64,000 nucleotides of DNA from contig CM022369.1 of the NCBI GenBank assembly GCA_011800155.1, positions 1,240,001-1,304,000 on the forward strand, read 5' to 3'. The DNA is from Flammulina velutipes. Lineage: Eukaryota > Basidiomycota > Agaricomycetes > Agaricales > Physalacriaceae. The notes beneath the pieces were generated by a model. It searched no databases and was not told the origin of the DNA. It was given only the letters and a program-made list of their open reading frames with translations. Every line of letters starts with the position of its first letter. The stretch's first letter is position 1. The translations under genes were made by a program, and so were the position numbers. Positions 34,942 through 46,979 of the stretch are shown here, in pieces.

Positions 34942-37617
34942 TTAATCGTCGCCTCCGTGAGAGCTTGCTACATCGCTTTTGGCGTCATCATCTTGGTTGT
35001 TTTTTGCAGCGGTGAAGCCCGTTAAGGGTGCAGAGCCACCTGCTTTACCAGATTTTTTCGCATCCGCCCAAGCATGCGCCATCTTCAAGAATTGGAACGT
35101 CTTTGGGTTGTTCTCCCGCTCATCGTCCGCAAATATGATATCATGATCTACAGCGGTGTGAGATGACGAAGAAGGTGAAAGAGGCGTCACGGACCTTCAA
35201 CAGTCTGACCGGTTTCGGGATCCACGAAACGCTTCTTGCCAACAATGGGCATCATGGCCTCCACCTTTTTGACATCGTCTGGTGTCCCATTGCTTTCTTC
35301 GAAGGTTTTCCAAACGTTTAGCAGGACAACACGCTGCACAGTATGAGCTTCACGTCACGACCTGCGAGAACAAAACCCACCTCATGTTTCAGACCCTTAC
35401 TCTTCAGGTCTTCATAGCCACGTTCGAAGACCTTGCGAGCTAGATCGGCGTCTCCTGCCACCATGCGTTCTTCGGCTTCTTCATCTTCATCTTCCTCTCG
35501 CATAGCTCGCGGTAAGGGAATAGGTTCGGCTTCAAAGAGCGCATAGGATATCCAGACCTTGACGTGACCACTGAGGTCGATTAGACGGTTGTAGAGTACG
35601 CGCGCCGCATCCCTCTCGCCTTCCTCGACCTCAAAGTCAATGTACGCTTTCCACAATAATTCGGGCATAGATAAAGGACTTTGGTTGACAGCGAGTTCGA
35701 ATATTGCGCGCGTACGGCTGAAGTCTTGGAGCTGAGATTCGAGTTCTGCGTATTTGATCCATGCAGAAGAATTGGACGGATCATGCTTTCGAAGGTTTAG
35801 CAACGGTCGAGACTGATAAGGATTACCCACCTCAAGGTATTTCTCATAAAGCTGGCGGGCTTTATCAAATTCGCGAAGCTGTCAGAACTATGAGATGGCT
35901 TTTATCATAGAGAAGGGCAGCGCATACCTCGATTTCTAGTTCTATGTAGCCTTTGAACAGCTTCTCCTTTGGGCACATCCCGATGGAAGCGCCTAAAATC
36001 TTACGTGCTGCCTGCAGTTGTAGTCGGCGTACTTCAAATTTGGCGAACATGAGCCATAACTTGGCGAAAGTGAAAACTTTGTGTGGGACAATCTTGATAG
36101 CCGTTTGATAAATTTGACGAGTGCGGTCAAAATCCTGTAATGCTTGTTAGCAACCTACTGTAACGTATACCGATAATCAGTACCTTGGTTTCAATCTCCT
36201 CAAATAGAGCGTAATCCAACCAAAGAAAGATATACCGTCTCCAATGCCGCTTTTCGCTACCAGGTGGAACTTGAGCCACTGCTCTCTCGTATACTTCTCG
36301 TACCCGACCTATGGCAGCGTCTTCTTCTTCTTTTGTACCGGCTTCCGTCAAGATGTCCTGATAAGCACCTTCTTCCAATCTCGCATAGTCAAACCATACG
36401 TCGTAGTTGCGACCATCGTGAGAAAGCTCTTCCTCGTATTGTATCCTTCGTTTACCGAGGACAGTGTTCTCCAGAGTCGTTCTTGTACCATGTTGCTTCT
36501 CGAATTTAGTGTAAGCCGCGTATAGACCAGAAGATTTGGATCGCGGTATCCGGGATAGGGCAAACTGATTTTCAATTCAGCCAGCGCTCAGAACCAAAAA
36601 AACTATCGACGCACCTTATATATGACGCGAGCTCTGTCAAACTCCTTTAGCCTCGTCTCCATCTTTGCGAAGGCGCTGAAAACTGCTTGCGCCTTCTCAA
36701 CCTGTTCCTCGTCATCGCCGAAGAACTCGAGCGCGGTTTGGAAAACCTCTCGCGCCTTGTCCACGCGCTGCCTATCTTCTTCAAACTTGCCCCATTTCAC
36801 CCACACGCGAGGCTCGGGGCGGACTGCGATCCATCGTTCATAGATGGCACTTGCTCGATCCAGCTCGTTATACCGTTCTTCCAGTTTGATGTACGCTTGC
36901 CATGCCTTATCCTCCGGTTCCCACTGCATCCAACGTTCGAAGACTTGTCGCGCACCAGATACATTCTGGAGAAGCTCTTCCAGGTAAACGTATTTGTACC
37001 ATAGCTGGTCGACGCGGGGAAGTAGAGTTACAGCACGGTCGTACAGATTGCGAGAATGCTGGACGTTCCGGGATTTCAGCTCCATTTCTGTATATGACAA
37101 CCATAGCTGTATGCTTCGAGGGTCGACGTCAAGAGCACGTTCATAGACAGATCTTGAGCGAGCAAATTCGTTTTGGCTGGCTTCCCAACTCGCATACTGC
37201 AGCCATTCCTTGCTATTACCGGTCAATATGCAATGCAAAGATGTCAGCTGGCACTCACATGCTACCACGCGTACGTCTTATACGCTCCTCAAACTCCTTT
37301 CTTTTCCTCCCTCGGTACTCATGGAGTTCTTCAAAGTCCTCGACGCGCTGCTTTGGAGCCCGGAATGCAGTTTCTTGTCGCTCTTGCGCCTAGGAGAAAT
37401 GAATACAGTTCTAAATGGGAATCTAGAGTTCACGTACTTCACGCAGTAATTGCTCCGCTGTGATCTGTTGAATTTGGTCAACCAAAATATTAATCAGGCT
37501 AGACGATGCGACTGACTTGGATAGCAGCTGGCGCGCGGTTTTTTATCCTAATACTAAGTCAGTAAAGGCTCCATAGAGTATGACGAAGAAATACCTCGGA
37601 GCGCGGCCGTCCTGCAT
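34942..37617 (-). CDS. CLF1: Pre-mRNA-splicing factor CLF1 (Crooked-neck, HAT repeats)
   Basis: A scaffold of the Prp19-associated spliceosome complex built from half-a-TPR (HAT) repeats. Exon 1 reads MQDGRAPR from 37617; exon 2 gives [10 protein letters not shown], then [20 protein letters not shown] and [14 protein letters not shown], the invariant family N-terminus. HAT repeats follow throughout: [100 protein letters not shown] and [10 protein letters not shown], among others. It ends with [36 protein letters not shown] and GGDD at 34942. About 12 exons. Start and stop are well supported by family sequence. Confidence 0.95.
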
Positions 37618-37731
37618 TGTGGTAAGAGGAAGACTTGTTTGGCCCTGTTTCATTTGTCTCGTTCGCCTCTATCCTATCATCTGGAATTGACTCGAATATG
37701 CTCAGTCTAAGCTATCCTCTAATACAAAGCC

Positions 37732-38160
37732 ATGGCTTACCACTCGTTGCCTCAGTGGGAGTTCAATAATGACTTCATGCCATGCCTCTTACTCAGACTT
37801 ACTGTTCAACTTTTGCCATGTATCCTCGATCCCAACCGCTCTCTCTTTGTTCATAACATGCTAATGGCTCTCATCCTTGCGCACACTTACCACCGACACC
37901 CTAACCTCACCCTAGTTCCTTCCAGATCAACTACCTCATCTTCCAGCGGTCGATACAGACGATGTTTACCCTCATCTTGTTTGCGACATGTTTGCTGTTT
38001 ATTTTGTTTCTGGCGTTCCTATAATCTGAAGGACGCGAGTCTTAAAGGGCCCGATACTTCATATTCTATCCCAAATTCTGTTCGCATCCCGTCACTGGGC
38101 ATGCCGCCAACCCACGTTACACGTAGTCGCTCTCATACATACCACAGCTGTGTTATCTGA
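37732..38160 (+). CDS. Doubtful short ORF, 142 residues
   Basis: An open frame begins at an ATG in a good context (AAGCCATGG) 114 bp from the divergent CLF1 start. The product begins MAYHSLPQWEFNNDFMPCLL, has hydrophobic stretches (CLLLRLTVQLL, HNMLMALILAH), and resembles no family I know. In the same DNA, other frames are also locally open, including a stretch MFTLILFATCLLFILFLAFL near 37960, so the real structure may be spliced differently or be non-coding. I report it only so the region is not left blank. Confidence 0.2.
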   Translation: MAYHSLPQWEFNNDFMPCLLLRLTVQLLPCILDPNRSLFVHNMLMALILAHTYHRHPNLTLVPSRSTTSSSSGRYRRCLPSSCLRHVCCLFCFWRSYNLKDASLKGPDTSYSIPNSVRIPSLGMPPTHVTRSRSHTYHSCVI

Positions 38161-39177
38161 CACTGTCAATGGAAACATCGACGAAGCTAATGTTGGGCAT
38201 CCTTCGCGTACAAAAGCTATTCCCGCTGTCTTCAAACTATATCACACTCTCCGAGTATCTCTGCATCCACCCTGACCATTCACTGTACTCGCCAAATGGT
38301 TACACGGAACGTTTGGGTGATACCCTCTCTAAGGTCGAGCTGGAAGCTTCATTACCTTGTCATCCAAGACCGAGGCATTTGGGACACTGTAAACCCTTGT
38401 CAACCCCACCTAGCGTCTTCACATCATGTTTTGGCCGTTCCCAGTTCCACAAAAAGAAAAGAAAGATGAGCACCAACAGAACTCCTCACGAAGAATCAGA
38501 TGGTAGGGATTGAATAATAATATTGGTATTGTTTGTCGATGCCTACGCGTCTGTAGATTAATGTATTATCACAGCTTCGTCCCAACGACGGGTCCATCTA
38601 GCACACAAAACCACCTCGACGTATCCTTGGATCATCCTAAACGAGAGGAAAGTAACCCAACACGCGATGCGACTACTGCAGACGACGCAGGCAATGGCTA
38701 CCACGGCTAGATGAGAGTGCTGAAGAGAAAGCAAAGGCTTGTGACAAGTTAAAAAAGAGGGCGGCGTGACAATTACAAATACGAGTAGTGTGGCGCACGC
38801 GTTCTATCTCTCAAAGTGTATTTTTATCGGATTTGTTGGAAAGGTAGTGTGCACTGTGGCGAGCCTCCGGGATCGGCACACCGGGCCGGTTTTGCTTATC
38901 GTTTGCCACGACCTCTGTGGTACAAACGTCTTCTTAGCTCGACTACTGCATCTTTATGTAGTAACATCAATCTATCTGGGCTCTCAATTTTAACAGGATT
39001 CTCATTTGCTGCATCATACTAAAAATATATAACAAGGAATTCAAAGCGGGGGAGGGAGCGATACAGAGAAAGAGAAAGAAGCGGGGTCTCCAAAGAATCA
39101 ATCAGGAGATAGCTAAGAAAGAAGTGCACGGTGGCGTATCATAATATCCGTAAATTACGATGATGCAATTACAACTA
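38161..39177. other. Stretch without a supported gene
   Basis: A 114-codon frame (38169-38513) and a few shorter plus-strand frames are present, but none resembles a known protein and none shows clean intron junctions to 37732-38160. The minus strand has no frame of note. The right end should hold the RRB1 3' UTR. Confidence 0.5.
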
Positions 39178-40859
39178 TCATACAGATATAGTTTTGAATA
39201 CATTGAATCCGTCATACGCCGTACTGACTACGGTTCCAGGCATCTGCGGATGCCAGTGAACCTCCTTGACATGTTGCTGTCCTTGGTGGACAAACAACAG
39301 CTGTTGCGGCACATTTTCTCCAGATGTATTGACACCCATTTCCTCGTCATCTTGTTCAACGCCGAGATCCCAGAGAGTGACTTGGTCATCTTCTCCCGCA
39401 GCAGCAAAGATGGAATCCTCAGTGGGATGCCACTCAACGGACGTTATAGCTCCGCGGTGCCAGTTGAAGGACGCAAGTGGTGTATTGCATTCACCAGAAC
39501 TAAGGAATCAAATTAACATGAGTCAAGACGGAGATGTGGAGAACAGACTGACCCTTTCTTTTTAACGTTGCGTAAATCCCAAGTTTTCAGGCCGCCCTCG
39601 TCACCTCCGCTAAGTAGAAGATAGGAATTTATCCTGTTCCAGCTGATAACGTTTACGTCGCTGTCATGAGCAGCGTCAATGCCTGCGACGCTCCTCCTGC
39701 CCTTGATACGAACATCCCAAACCTGTATCGTTCTATCCGCAGAACAGGAGGCAAATACTGTTTGCTCGGAAGGGCTCCACTGGATATCCTCAACACTCGA
39801 CGTGTGGCTTAGGAATGGCTGGGATAGTGCGTTGAAACCTGAAGGAGTGGAAGTAGTGAGGTAGATTTTTGCGTGGACATCGCCGGTCAGAAGACGCAGT
39901 GATGAGGAGCCCGATGCTGCCCAGTCCATGGCGAAACCCTCTACATGGCCATGAGAGTTTATTGAAAAAACGGGTGTCCGTGCTTTGTCTTTGTCCAACG
40001 AGTACCCAGGAACGTCGAGTGATTCGATGAGAGGGCGAACGTCCCAAATGTGAACCTTCCCAGTCTCCGACCATGTGGCGACATGATATGGCTGGGAAAC
40101 CGGGGGTATAGGCGTAGACATTGGTTGCGCCCGTATCCGATTCACGCCACCATGGTGAGGAATCGAGCGAAATTCAAGAACTGGATCCTCATCTAGATTC
40201 TGATCATCATCGTCTTCATCTTCGTCATCCGAATCCGAATCCCCTACAACATGTATTAGCAAAGTCTATAAATGACGCTGAGATCCACTAACCATCCTTT
40301 TGAGTCTTATGCAATGAGCTCATTTTATACACCAGGAGCTCGTTATTTTTTGCAGCGTCTGCTTGTGTACCTGTGACCAGATACGCTGTTGCGGGCAGTT
40401 TTTGACGTTCATCACCTAGATTATCGCGTAGGATATCGAAGGATAAGCAAGGCCAAGTGACCTTAAGAGAATGCCGCATTAAGTAGACTGAATCATCCGC
40501 TTCTAGGACTTCATCTTGACCTAATGTATGGGTGCCAGGGATGAAGGTTTGCGTTGCTGGAGGAGGCTCGTCTGATTCTTCGATAGCTGGTAGAACTTCA
40601 TCATCGATGTCCATTGCTGCAAGACGCTCAGTATAAGAGGCATATCGGCTTGCAATAATATCACACCATTTTCGTCACCCTGTGCTTCATTATCGACAAC
40701 ATCCTCGTCGCTCTCGATCTCATCTTCCCATGCATCCTCGAATTCGCCCATTTCATCGTCGGCTGAAATTTCGCGCTTCAGGCCACTTCCCGAGGCCTTT
40801 GCAAATTTAGGGCTATCGTTGTTGAGGGAAGATAACTCCGTCGCAGAGCGTTTGGACAT
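39178..40859 (-). CDS. RRB1: Ribosome assembly WD40 protein RRB1 (GRWD1)
   Basis: A nucleolar WD-repeat chaperone that binds ribosomal protein L3 during 60S assembly. The N-terminus has MSKRSATELSSLNNDSPKFA, then a long acidic segment (EFEDAWEDEIESDEDVVDNE). The histone-binding-like block reads TFIPGTHTLGQDEVLEADDS, then LRHSLKV-type MRHSLKVTWPCLSFDILRD. A second acidic run (DSDSDDEDEDDDD) precedes the WD repeats: TWSETGKVHIWDVR, LLTGDVHAKIYLTT, FASCSADRTIQVWDVR, LLSGGDEGGLKTWDLRNV and FAAAGEDDQVTLWDLGVE. It ends VSTAYDGFNVFKTISV with TGA at 39178. Four exons or more. The gap to the divergent gene at 41051 is 191 bp. Confidence 0.93.
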
Positions 40860-41050
40860 TGTGAAGTTCGTGAATGAACTTCAAAAAATTTAGATCAGCG
40901 ATCGACAATTGTTACACGTGACTGGTTACCTACCAAAAAAAGAACACAGACTTGGACCGTGCGGCGTTCACTACAAGTTCAACACAAACCACGACCGGCA
41001 CAATATCTGTGTGGCGCATCGCATCCACGAACTGCTCAACATCGTCAAAG

Positions 41051-42433
41051 ATGCCCAAGGACATCAGCCGACCGATGCTTACAACCTCAATGACAGACTT
41101 CGCTCTCCCTGCCTTCAATGTGGCTTCGACATCGTGCTACACGTTGGACGACACCCCATCGCCTTATCAAAGGATACGCAGGCCAAGCGTCCTCGCACCA
41201 AAGACTTATCTCACTGAAACCCGACTAGCCAGTCCTCTCCAGACGTCATTCACAACCCTTCAACCATCACCCAAGCTCGTTACTTCGCTCTATTGCAAGC
41301 CCGATGGTAGCACATCGCACAGCTCGGAGCCTTCGTCGTCGTCAAGTTCCGAGAGCTCAACCCCAGCCATGAGCACGGAGGAAGAAACTCTTCAGGATAA
41401 CAAAATGGCCCGAGCGTACCGCTCGCCTCCACGGAGATACACGACTGCCGCTAGCGACGCCCAGGACTCGCGTTCGTACCCCAAGAGGAAACTCTCTTTT
41501 CCGGTGCGTCTGCGGCCTATCATCTGTCCTCGTTTACTAATTTCTATGTAGCCCAAACAAGCCCGCATCCTGAATCTGTTGGCCGAGGAGGCGCACCCAG
41601 TCGAAAGAGAGGTCAAATCCGAGGCCACATTCTCCCGACTGCTCGCCGCCGAGACCAACCTTCCGTACCAACCCCGCACACCTAGATCAGTTTCAGACCG
41701 GGGCCGCTTTCCCGAGGAAGCAATCATAGACGACTATTTCAGTCGGGAGGACACTCCCAGTGACGACGAAGACGAGCAGCCATTCATGTCTTCTGGCGGA
41801 AGCAATCCAATCGCTATTACAAGGGGAAAGCAATTCTCCAGCGGGGAAGACATCTCTCTCGTTGGCAGCCCTTGCCAAATGGATGTCGATGTGGTAAGCT
41901 TGTCTCGGCGGCGATGCCGGACGACGCTCATAAAATTCAATAGATATCTTGCTCCCCTCGTTCCATCGCTTCATCACTAAGCCAATGGCGCTCGACGCCA
42001 CCCCCGACCAGCGCGGTGCGCTCCACGAAACGCAAATGTCAGTATCACTATTGTTCGCATTGTTGTTAAGCAACTGCTAATATCTAATATAGTGGATGAT
42101 CGCTTTGACCCATACCCAACAAAGCGACGAGCTGTTTCGCCATCTATATCTCAACTTCGCGATTCTCATTCTGCCATGGGTTCTCCGCGAGGAAGACCAA
42201 TCGCTATCCCCATATCAATACCCGCATCAGTGATCAACTCTGCTGCATCCTCCCCGACTGTGGCAGGAGGATTTCCTCGACCCATGAGTGTCACATCGAG
42301 TCCTACAATGCGAGCCACGTTAGGTCTTGCTAGCCCTATCTTACGCCCACTTATGCGTGCACGTCGGGAGGGGAGAGAAGAGCGGGAGGTTGAAGGTGCA
42401 GGCGATGCAGTAGGCAGCCTCAGCTTAGGTTGA
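41051..42433 (+). CDS. Ser/Pro-rich conserved fungal protein, probably nuclear, unknown function
   Basis: Four exons: 41051 to about 41504, 41553 to about 41892, about 41944 to about 42037, and about 42093 to 42433. The start ATG at 41051 has A at -3; the frame continues upstream to a TTG only, and ATGs at 41075 and 41090 are alternatives. Notable segments are SCYTLDDTPSPYQRIRRPSV, PKQARILNLLAEEAHPVERE, SREDTPSDDEDEQPF, and after splicing STKRKLDDRFDPYPTKRRAV followed by SPSIS. The last is a basic, nuclear-localisation-like stretch next to SP sites. The protein is otherwise disordered, with many SP/TP sites that suggest kinase control. I recall similar proteins in other agarics but not a function. 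Confidence 0.65.
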
Positions 42434-42597
42434 CGTTGATCCCTTCTCCGGCTGTTTCATCTAGGGATTTTGGGTCATCAGTCATTTTGCACCTTCCTTA
42501 TTGCATTGCATATCTCACACGTTTCTTTATGTATTTTGGATATCGCCAGCCGCGAAGCTTAGTTTATTCGCTCATGTATCACCATCCTCTATTGTTT

Positions 42598-44823
42598 TTA
42601 CTTACTTCCATACGAACGTACTGCCGCGTCAACTATCTCTGCCATCGCGATAACCGCTTCATCCTCCAGAGTACGGGCCACAACCTGCACGGCAACTGGT
42701 GCCCCGTGAAATACTGTAGGATCGTCTAATTGAACGCTTTAGAAAATGTTGCAGTGGAGGGGCGAGAGGCTCATAATTACAAAGTCGGTGATTTTCTTCG
42801 TCTTTCAGGTTGTTGAATTGGTGGGGAGATACCTTCGCGTCCAATAGCTCGTCAACTGCCGTGACGGGGAGCACGAGGCTTGGATAGTCGAGCACATTCC
42901 AGACTTTGGTATACTGAGTGATTCTGATTGAAATATTAGCGAATGAAAAGCTGTACTGGATGCTACCGACCGATTCTTGCCATGAGGAGGTGCGGCATAC
43001 GGCGCTACGGGACAGATTATCGCATCGATCGGTCTACCTGTTCCTGTGGCCCCGGTGGTCTTCTCCCAATGCGATAGGTATTGCTGCCGGAGTGTCTTAC
43101 GTTGTTTCTGCACCTGCCAGAGTTCATACGCGGATGTCCCGTCGTGTGGCAAATCAACTCCGGTATGGTAACCTTCCTCGTTAAGGACCTCTGGATCCAT
43201 GCTTCCAACTAAAGGCTCGTCAGTGAGTTTGAGGATGGCTCGATAATCGTCCATATCGCCAGCCGCCCACACTTTGTCCTATTGATGAAGGCTTACACTT
43301 GTATGCTAATACGATTGGTGCTCACTTACCGCTATTTCAGCTATCCCGGCATGGTTGAGGGGTGTCCAGTCCATCACTTCACGTATGGTGAGCTCGGGTA
43401 GCAATTTATTGGCCTTGTATATATACTTCTCACCTTGATGACCAGCTTCCAGCAACGCTTTTTTCACCAACTCAAGTCCTCGAATTATGGGCGGATGAGG
43501 AACAATGTCCCCGTCATTCCACATGATGCCAAAGCAGAGGCCTTGTCCGTTCCCGTGATTCACGAGCTTGTACTCTTCCTCACTCCAGGGTTTCGCGATG
43601 ACCAAGGGATCAAACCGCCAGGTTTTTGCCTGGATAACTGATTGCGTGAATATCTTGAGCCCTCGGAGAGAGTTCGACATCGGCCCTAGCACGGATTGGA
43701 TAGAATCTTGGCCTTCCATGGAATTGACGCAACCACCATAGGGGATACGTCCAGCCGAAGGGCGTAGACCATATATTCCACAAAAGGCCGATGGGATGCG
43801 AATGGATCTGACATCAGTTTATTAGCAATGCATTGTTTGATATTTGAGTAGCTTGACGCTCACCCTCCGATGTCTGATCCAATCCCTGCAAGGAAGTTGA
43901 GCATCATCGATGGAGACAGCCTGGCACCTCACCTAGAGGACTACCCTTCATCGCTGTTCAGACTTCAGTTTTGGGTTATATGTGGTTGCTCGCCGTTCGG
44001 AACATTACCTATGAGAGCTCCTTCACCTCCAGATGATCCTCCTGAGGTCAAACTTTTGTTGTAGGGGTTGCTGGTGCGTCCAAAGAGATTATTGAATGTT
44101 TCTCCCCACTGCATGATTTATTAATTCGAAGAGCTTGGAATAGTAGCAAACATATTACCATAAGAGTTTGAGGTACGTTGGTTTTGACAAAGGGAACTGC
44201 ACCGAGACTCACTAAGGTGTCGACCAGTGTGGCGTTATTCTCTGGATAAACACCGACCCAAGAGATATAGCCTGTGTGGTGATAGATTATTTTTACGGTA
44301 TAATGATGAATTTTATACTTACCCATCGTGGATTCCAATCCACTGATGTTGATTTGGTCCTTGAGAGAGATAGGCAGGCCGTGTAATGGACCGATGACCT
44401 TGCCAGTCGTACTGAGATTGTTATCCAGCTCTTGTGCTCGTTGAAGCGCTCGGTCAACAAATATCTCAGTCAGACAGTTCACCTGCGATAAGTCTCAGTA
44501 AAACAGTACGACTCTGAGATAAGGCAGTAGTCACAACTGACAAGTTGATGAGCAATGATCGCACGCTTGTAGAATGCAGTAGTAACTTCCACTGAGCTCC
44601 AAAGAGAGTTTGCCAGATTTGAGAGCAGTATATCGACTGAAGACTCCGTAATCTCCAGCTCCTTGGGTGATAACAAGCGAGTGCATGATCGAGGAAATTC
44701 CAAGAGGTCTGTCTTAGTCTGCGGTGCAGGCAGCTCGTCAGGTAAGAGAATCCACTCCTTTGGTATTGAGGCTAGCTGCCTTGCTCGCTTTTCCGCGATA
44801 ACAGACTTCCACTTGTTTGACAT
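42598..44823 (-). CDS. Amidase-signature enzyme (fungal acetamidase type)
   Basis: An amide hydrolase of the amidase-signature family, similar in layout to fungal general amidases/acetamidase. It starts MSNKWKSVIAEKRARQLASI at 44823 and about ten exons follow. The Ser-cisSer-Lys triad is visible: Lys in LPISLKDQINI, cis-Ser in TSGGSSGGEGALI, and the nucleophile Ser in GIGSDIGG joined to SIRIPSAFCGIYG. The tail reads DPTVFHGAPVAVQVVARTLE, IAMAEIVDAAVRSYGSK and TAA at 42598. No signal peptide, so cytosolic. Substrate cannot be fixed; a role in nitrogen use from small amides is inferred. It is convergent with the gene ending at 42433 (164 bp) and divergent from the gene at 45248 (424 bp). Confidence 0.88.
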
Positions 44824-45247
44824 GATGGTCAGGTCGAGAAAGTCTTGGGATGTATTATTCAGCTAGTTCCCATGTCGAGTAGGGTGTGGGGAAATTTCCA
44901 CGACAGTCATCGACATTACTCCGACGACTTCAACGAGCTCGCAGTTCAAGTTCAATGAAGTAGTAAATCCTCGAGGCCATCTCGGAAGAATTCGGTACCG
45001 CGGTTTGAGGAGAGCTTCAGCAGTGACGTTTAGCTCTTATGTCCGATACCCAAACCTCATGCTATAGAGATAAGTGTCTGGTACTAGCCAAGCTCAAGTG
45101 CTAATTTTGTGCGTCGAGGTATATGTACATAAAAGGTGAACTTGTTTGGTTTTGATGCCTTGATCTTATTCTGTGACGGCCACGTTCAGACGGACCCAAC
45201 AGAGTTAACAGCACCTTTCCAGCCACCAGCATTAATCTCATTGTGCC

Positions 45248-46943
45248 ATGTCTGCGCGATACTACATCCTTCATGAACAGCCAAAGTTGTCGTTCAACCT
45301 GCTATCGCTCGGTACAGGTATCTTCGCCGTTGTATCGCCTACACTCATCCCAGTAGCACTGCATCTTGCCGCCCTCCTTTTGTACGGCCCTCTGTTATTC
45401 AACAAACGAAATGTTCTGCGCAATTCAGCCGACCTCTGGATCGGCCTATCACTTGTAAAGACACTATGTTGGGCTGCCCCCGCATGGAACGCGGTCTCTA
45501 ATCCCGCCACATCCCTCCTTACCCTCTTCTTCGGTTCTGCAATCACATCTTTCATCACCGTGGGCGCGGTACTCATTAATTCTGCGCTTAGGTCCCGTGT
45601 ATCTGCCACAGGATCTCAATTAGTCTTGTTTCCGGCCATATGGGCAGCAGGATGGTACGCCGTCTCTGTGGCCAGTCCGATTGGACGTCTTGCCATGTGG
45701 GCGCCGGTCGTTGACGCCGCAGGCTATGAGTGGCTTCTACCCATCATGGGCCCCCTGGCGAATGACTGGATCGCTGCCGCTTGGGCGGTCGTGGTATCAG
45801 AGATAGGTGGATACCTTCTCATGGGACTGGAAGATCCGGAGGATACCCCCCTCCTTCAGATACCTACGACGAGCAAGTCAACTTCCAGGAAAAATACGGT
45901 GCTATTCATGTTTGCTACATTGGTGGCGCTCGTGATACCCTCGTTCTTTATCACAAACGTGCCTCTTTCATCTGCTTCTCCCTACACCACTCCACTCAGA
46001 GTTGGCTGTGTACTGCCTCCGCGCCCGGCGCATCGTAGCCTCACTTTCGATGACTATTTGAAGGAAACGGCTCATCTTTGGGGCCAGACGGACGTCCTAC
46101 TCTGGCCTGAAGGCGCCGTGTCATTTGATAGCGAAGTGGCTCGGGACGCTGCATTTGCAAAAGTGGCTGAATCGCTCCAGAAAAACTCCAAGGCCTTGGT
46201 GGGGATGTCGTTCATTGACACAGAGAGCGATCCTGCCGACAGATCTGGGAAAACCCTTATTCGACGAAATGGTGTTGCGTTCATCTCGCGAGAATCCGAA
46301 GAGCCAGGCTTAGTGTACTACAAGCGCAATCTAGTACCTTGTATGTCCGTTTTCGCATATATCTGGCAATTTACTAATACTCTTCACAGTCACGGAATCA
46401 TACTCTTTGACGCATTCTCTCCCATTGCCCGAAATTTACACCTACGAACTCTTGGTGAAGAAGGAGAAGCGTCAGATCCCTATCACCACATCTATATGCC
46501 TAGACTTTGCCTCACCGAATACCTTCCGGGGCCTTGACTCCAAACCCGCTCTAATCCTTGCTCCGGCTAGTACATGGGATCGGGCAGTTGCACAAACGAT
46601 GTGGCAACAGGCCAGACAGCGTGCTATGGAGTTGGGAAGCACGGTACTCTGGTGCGACGGAGGTGTTTCTGGGATTAGTGGCGTCGCGGGGAAGGGGATG
46701 TCTGAGGCGACACAAATTGGTGAAGGGTCTTGGACTCGGGTTGTTGGGGTAGCATTTCCCTTTGATGATTCGAGGACGGTGTATGGAAGAGCAGGGAATG
46801 CACTCCCGCTTGCCATTATGGCAGCCATGTTTGGGCTGGGATTAGTGGGACGATTCTTGGGAAGGATTGACTTCAAGGTTATGAATCCTGTTGCGCTCAT
46901 CAATGGTTGGAGGCGACTTCGGGAACCCAGTGATTTTGAATAG
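45248..46943 (+). CDS. Membrane carbon-nitrogen hydrolase, apolipoprotein N-acyltransferase (Lnt)-like
   Basis: Two exons joined by a GTATGT...TTCACAG intron near 46340-46390. The N-terminal 200 residues hold several hydrophobic segments (LLSLGTGIFAVVSPTLIPVA, SLLTLFFGSAITSFITVGAV, LVLFPAIWAAGWYAVSVAS, AAWAVVVSEIGGYLLMG). A nitrilase-fold domain follows, with the triad residues Glu in VLLWPEGAVSF, Lys in LVYYKRNLVP and Cys in TTSICLDFASPN. A final membrane segment reads NALPLAIMAAMFGLGLVG. This is the layout of bacterial Lnt, but fungi have no bacterial-type lipoproteins. Some fungi are known to carry such proteins; here the acyl acceptor is unknown. It could be an amidase instead. The ATG at 45248 is the first in frame. 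Confidence 0.8.
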
Positions 46944-46979
46944 GATACTCACACGCTTAGCTTTGAATTTTTGCCTTCT

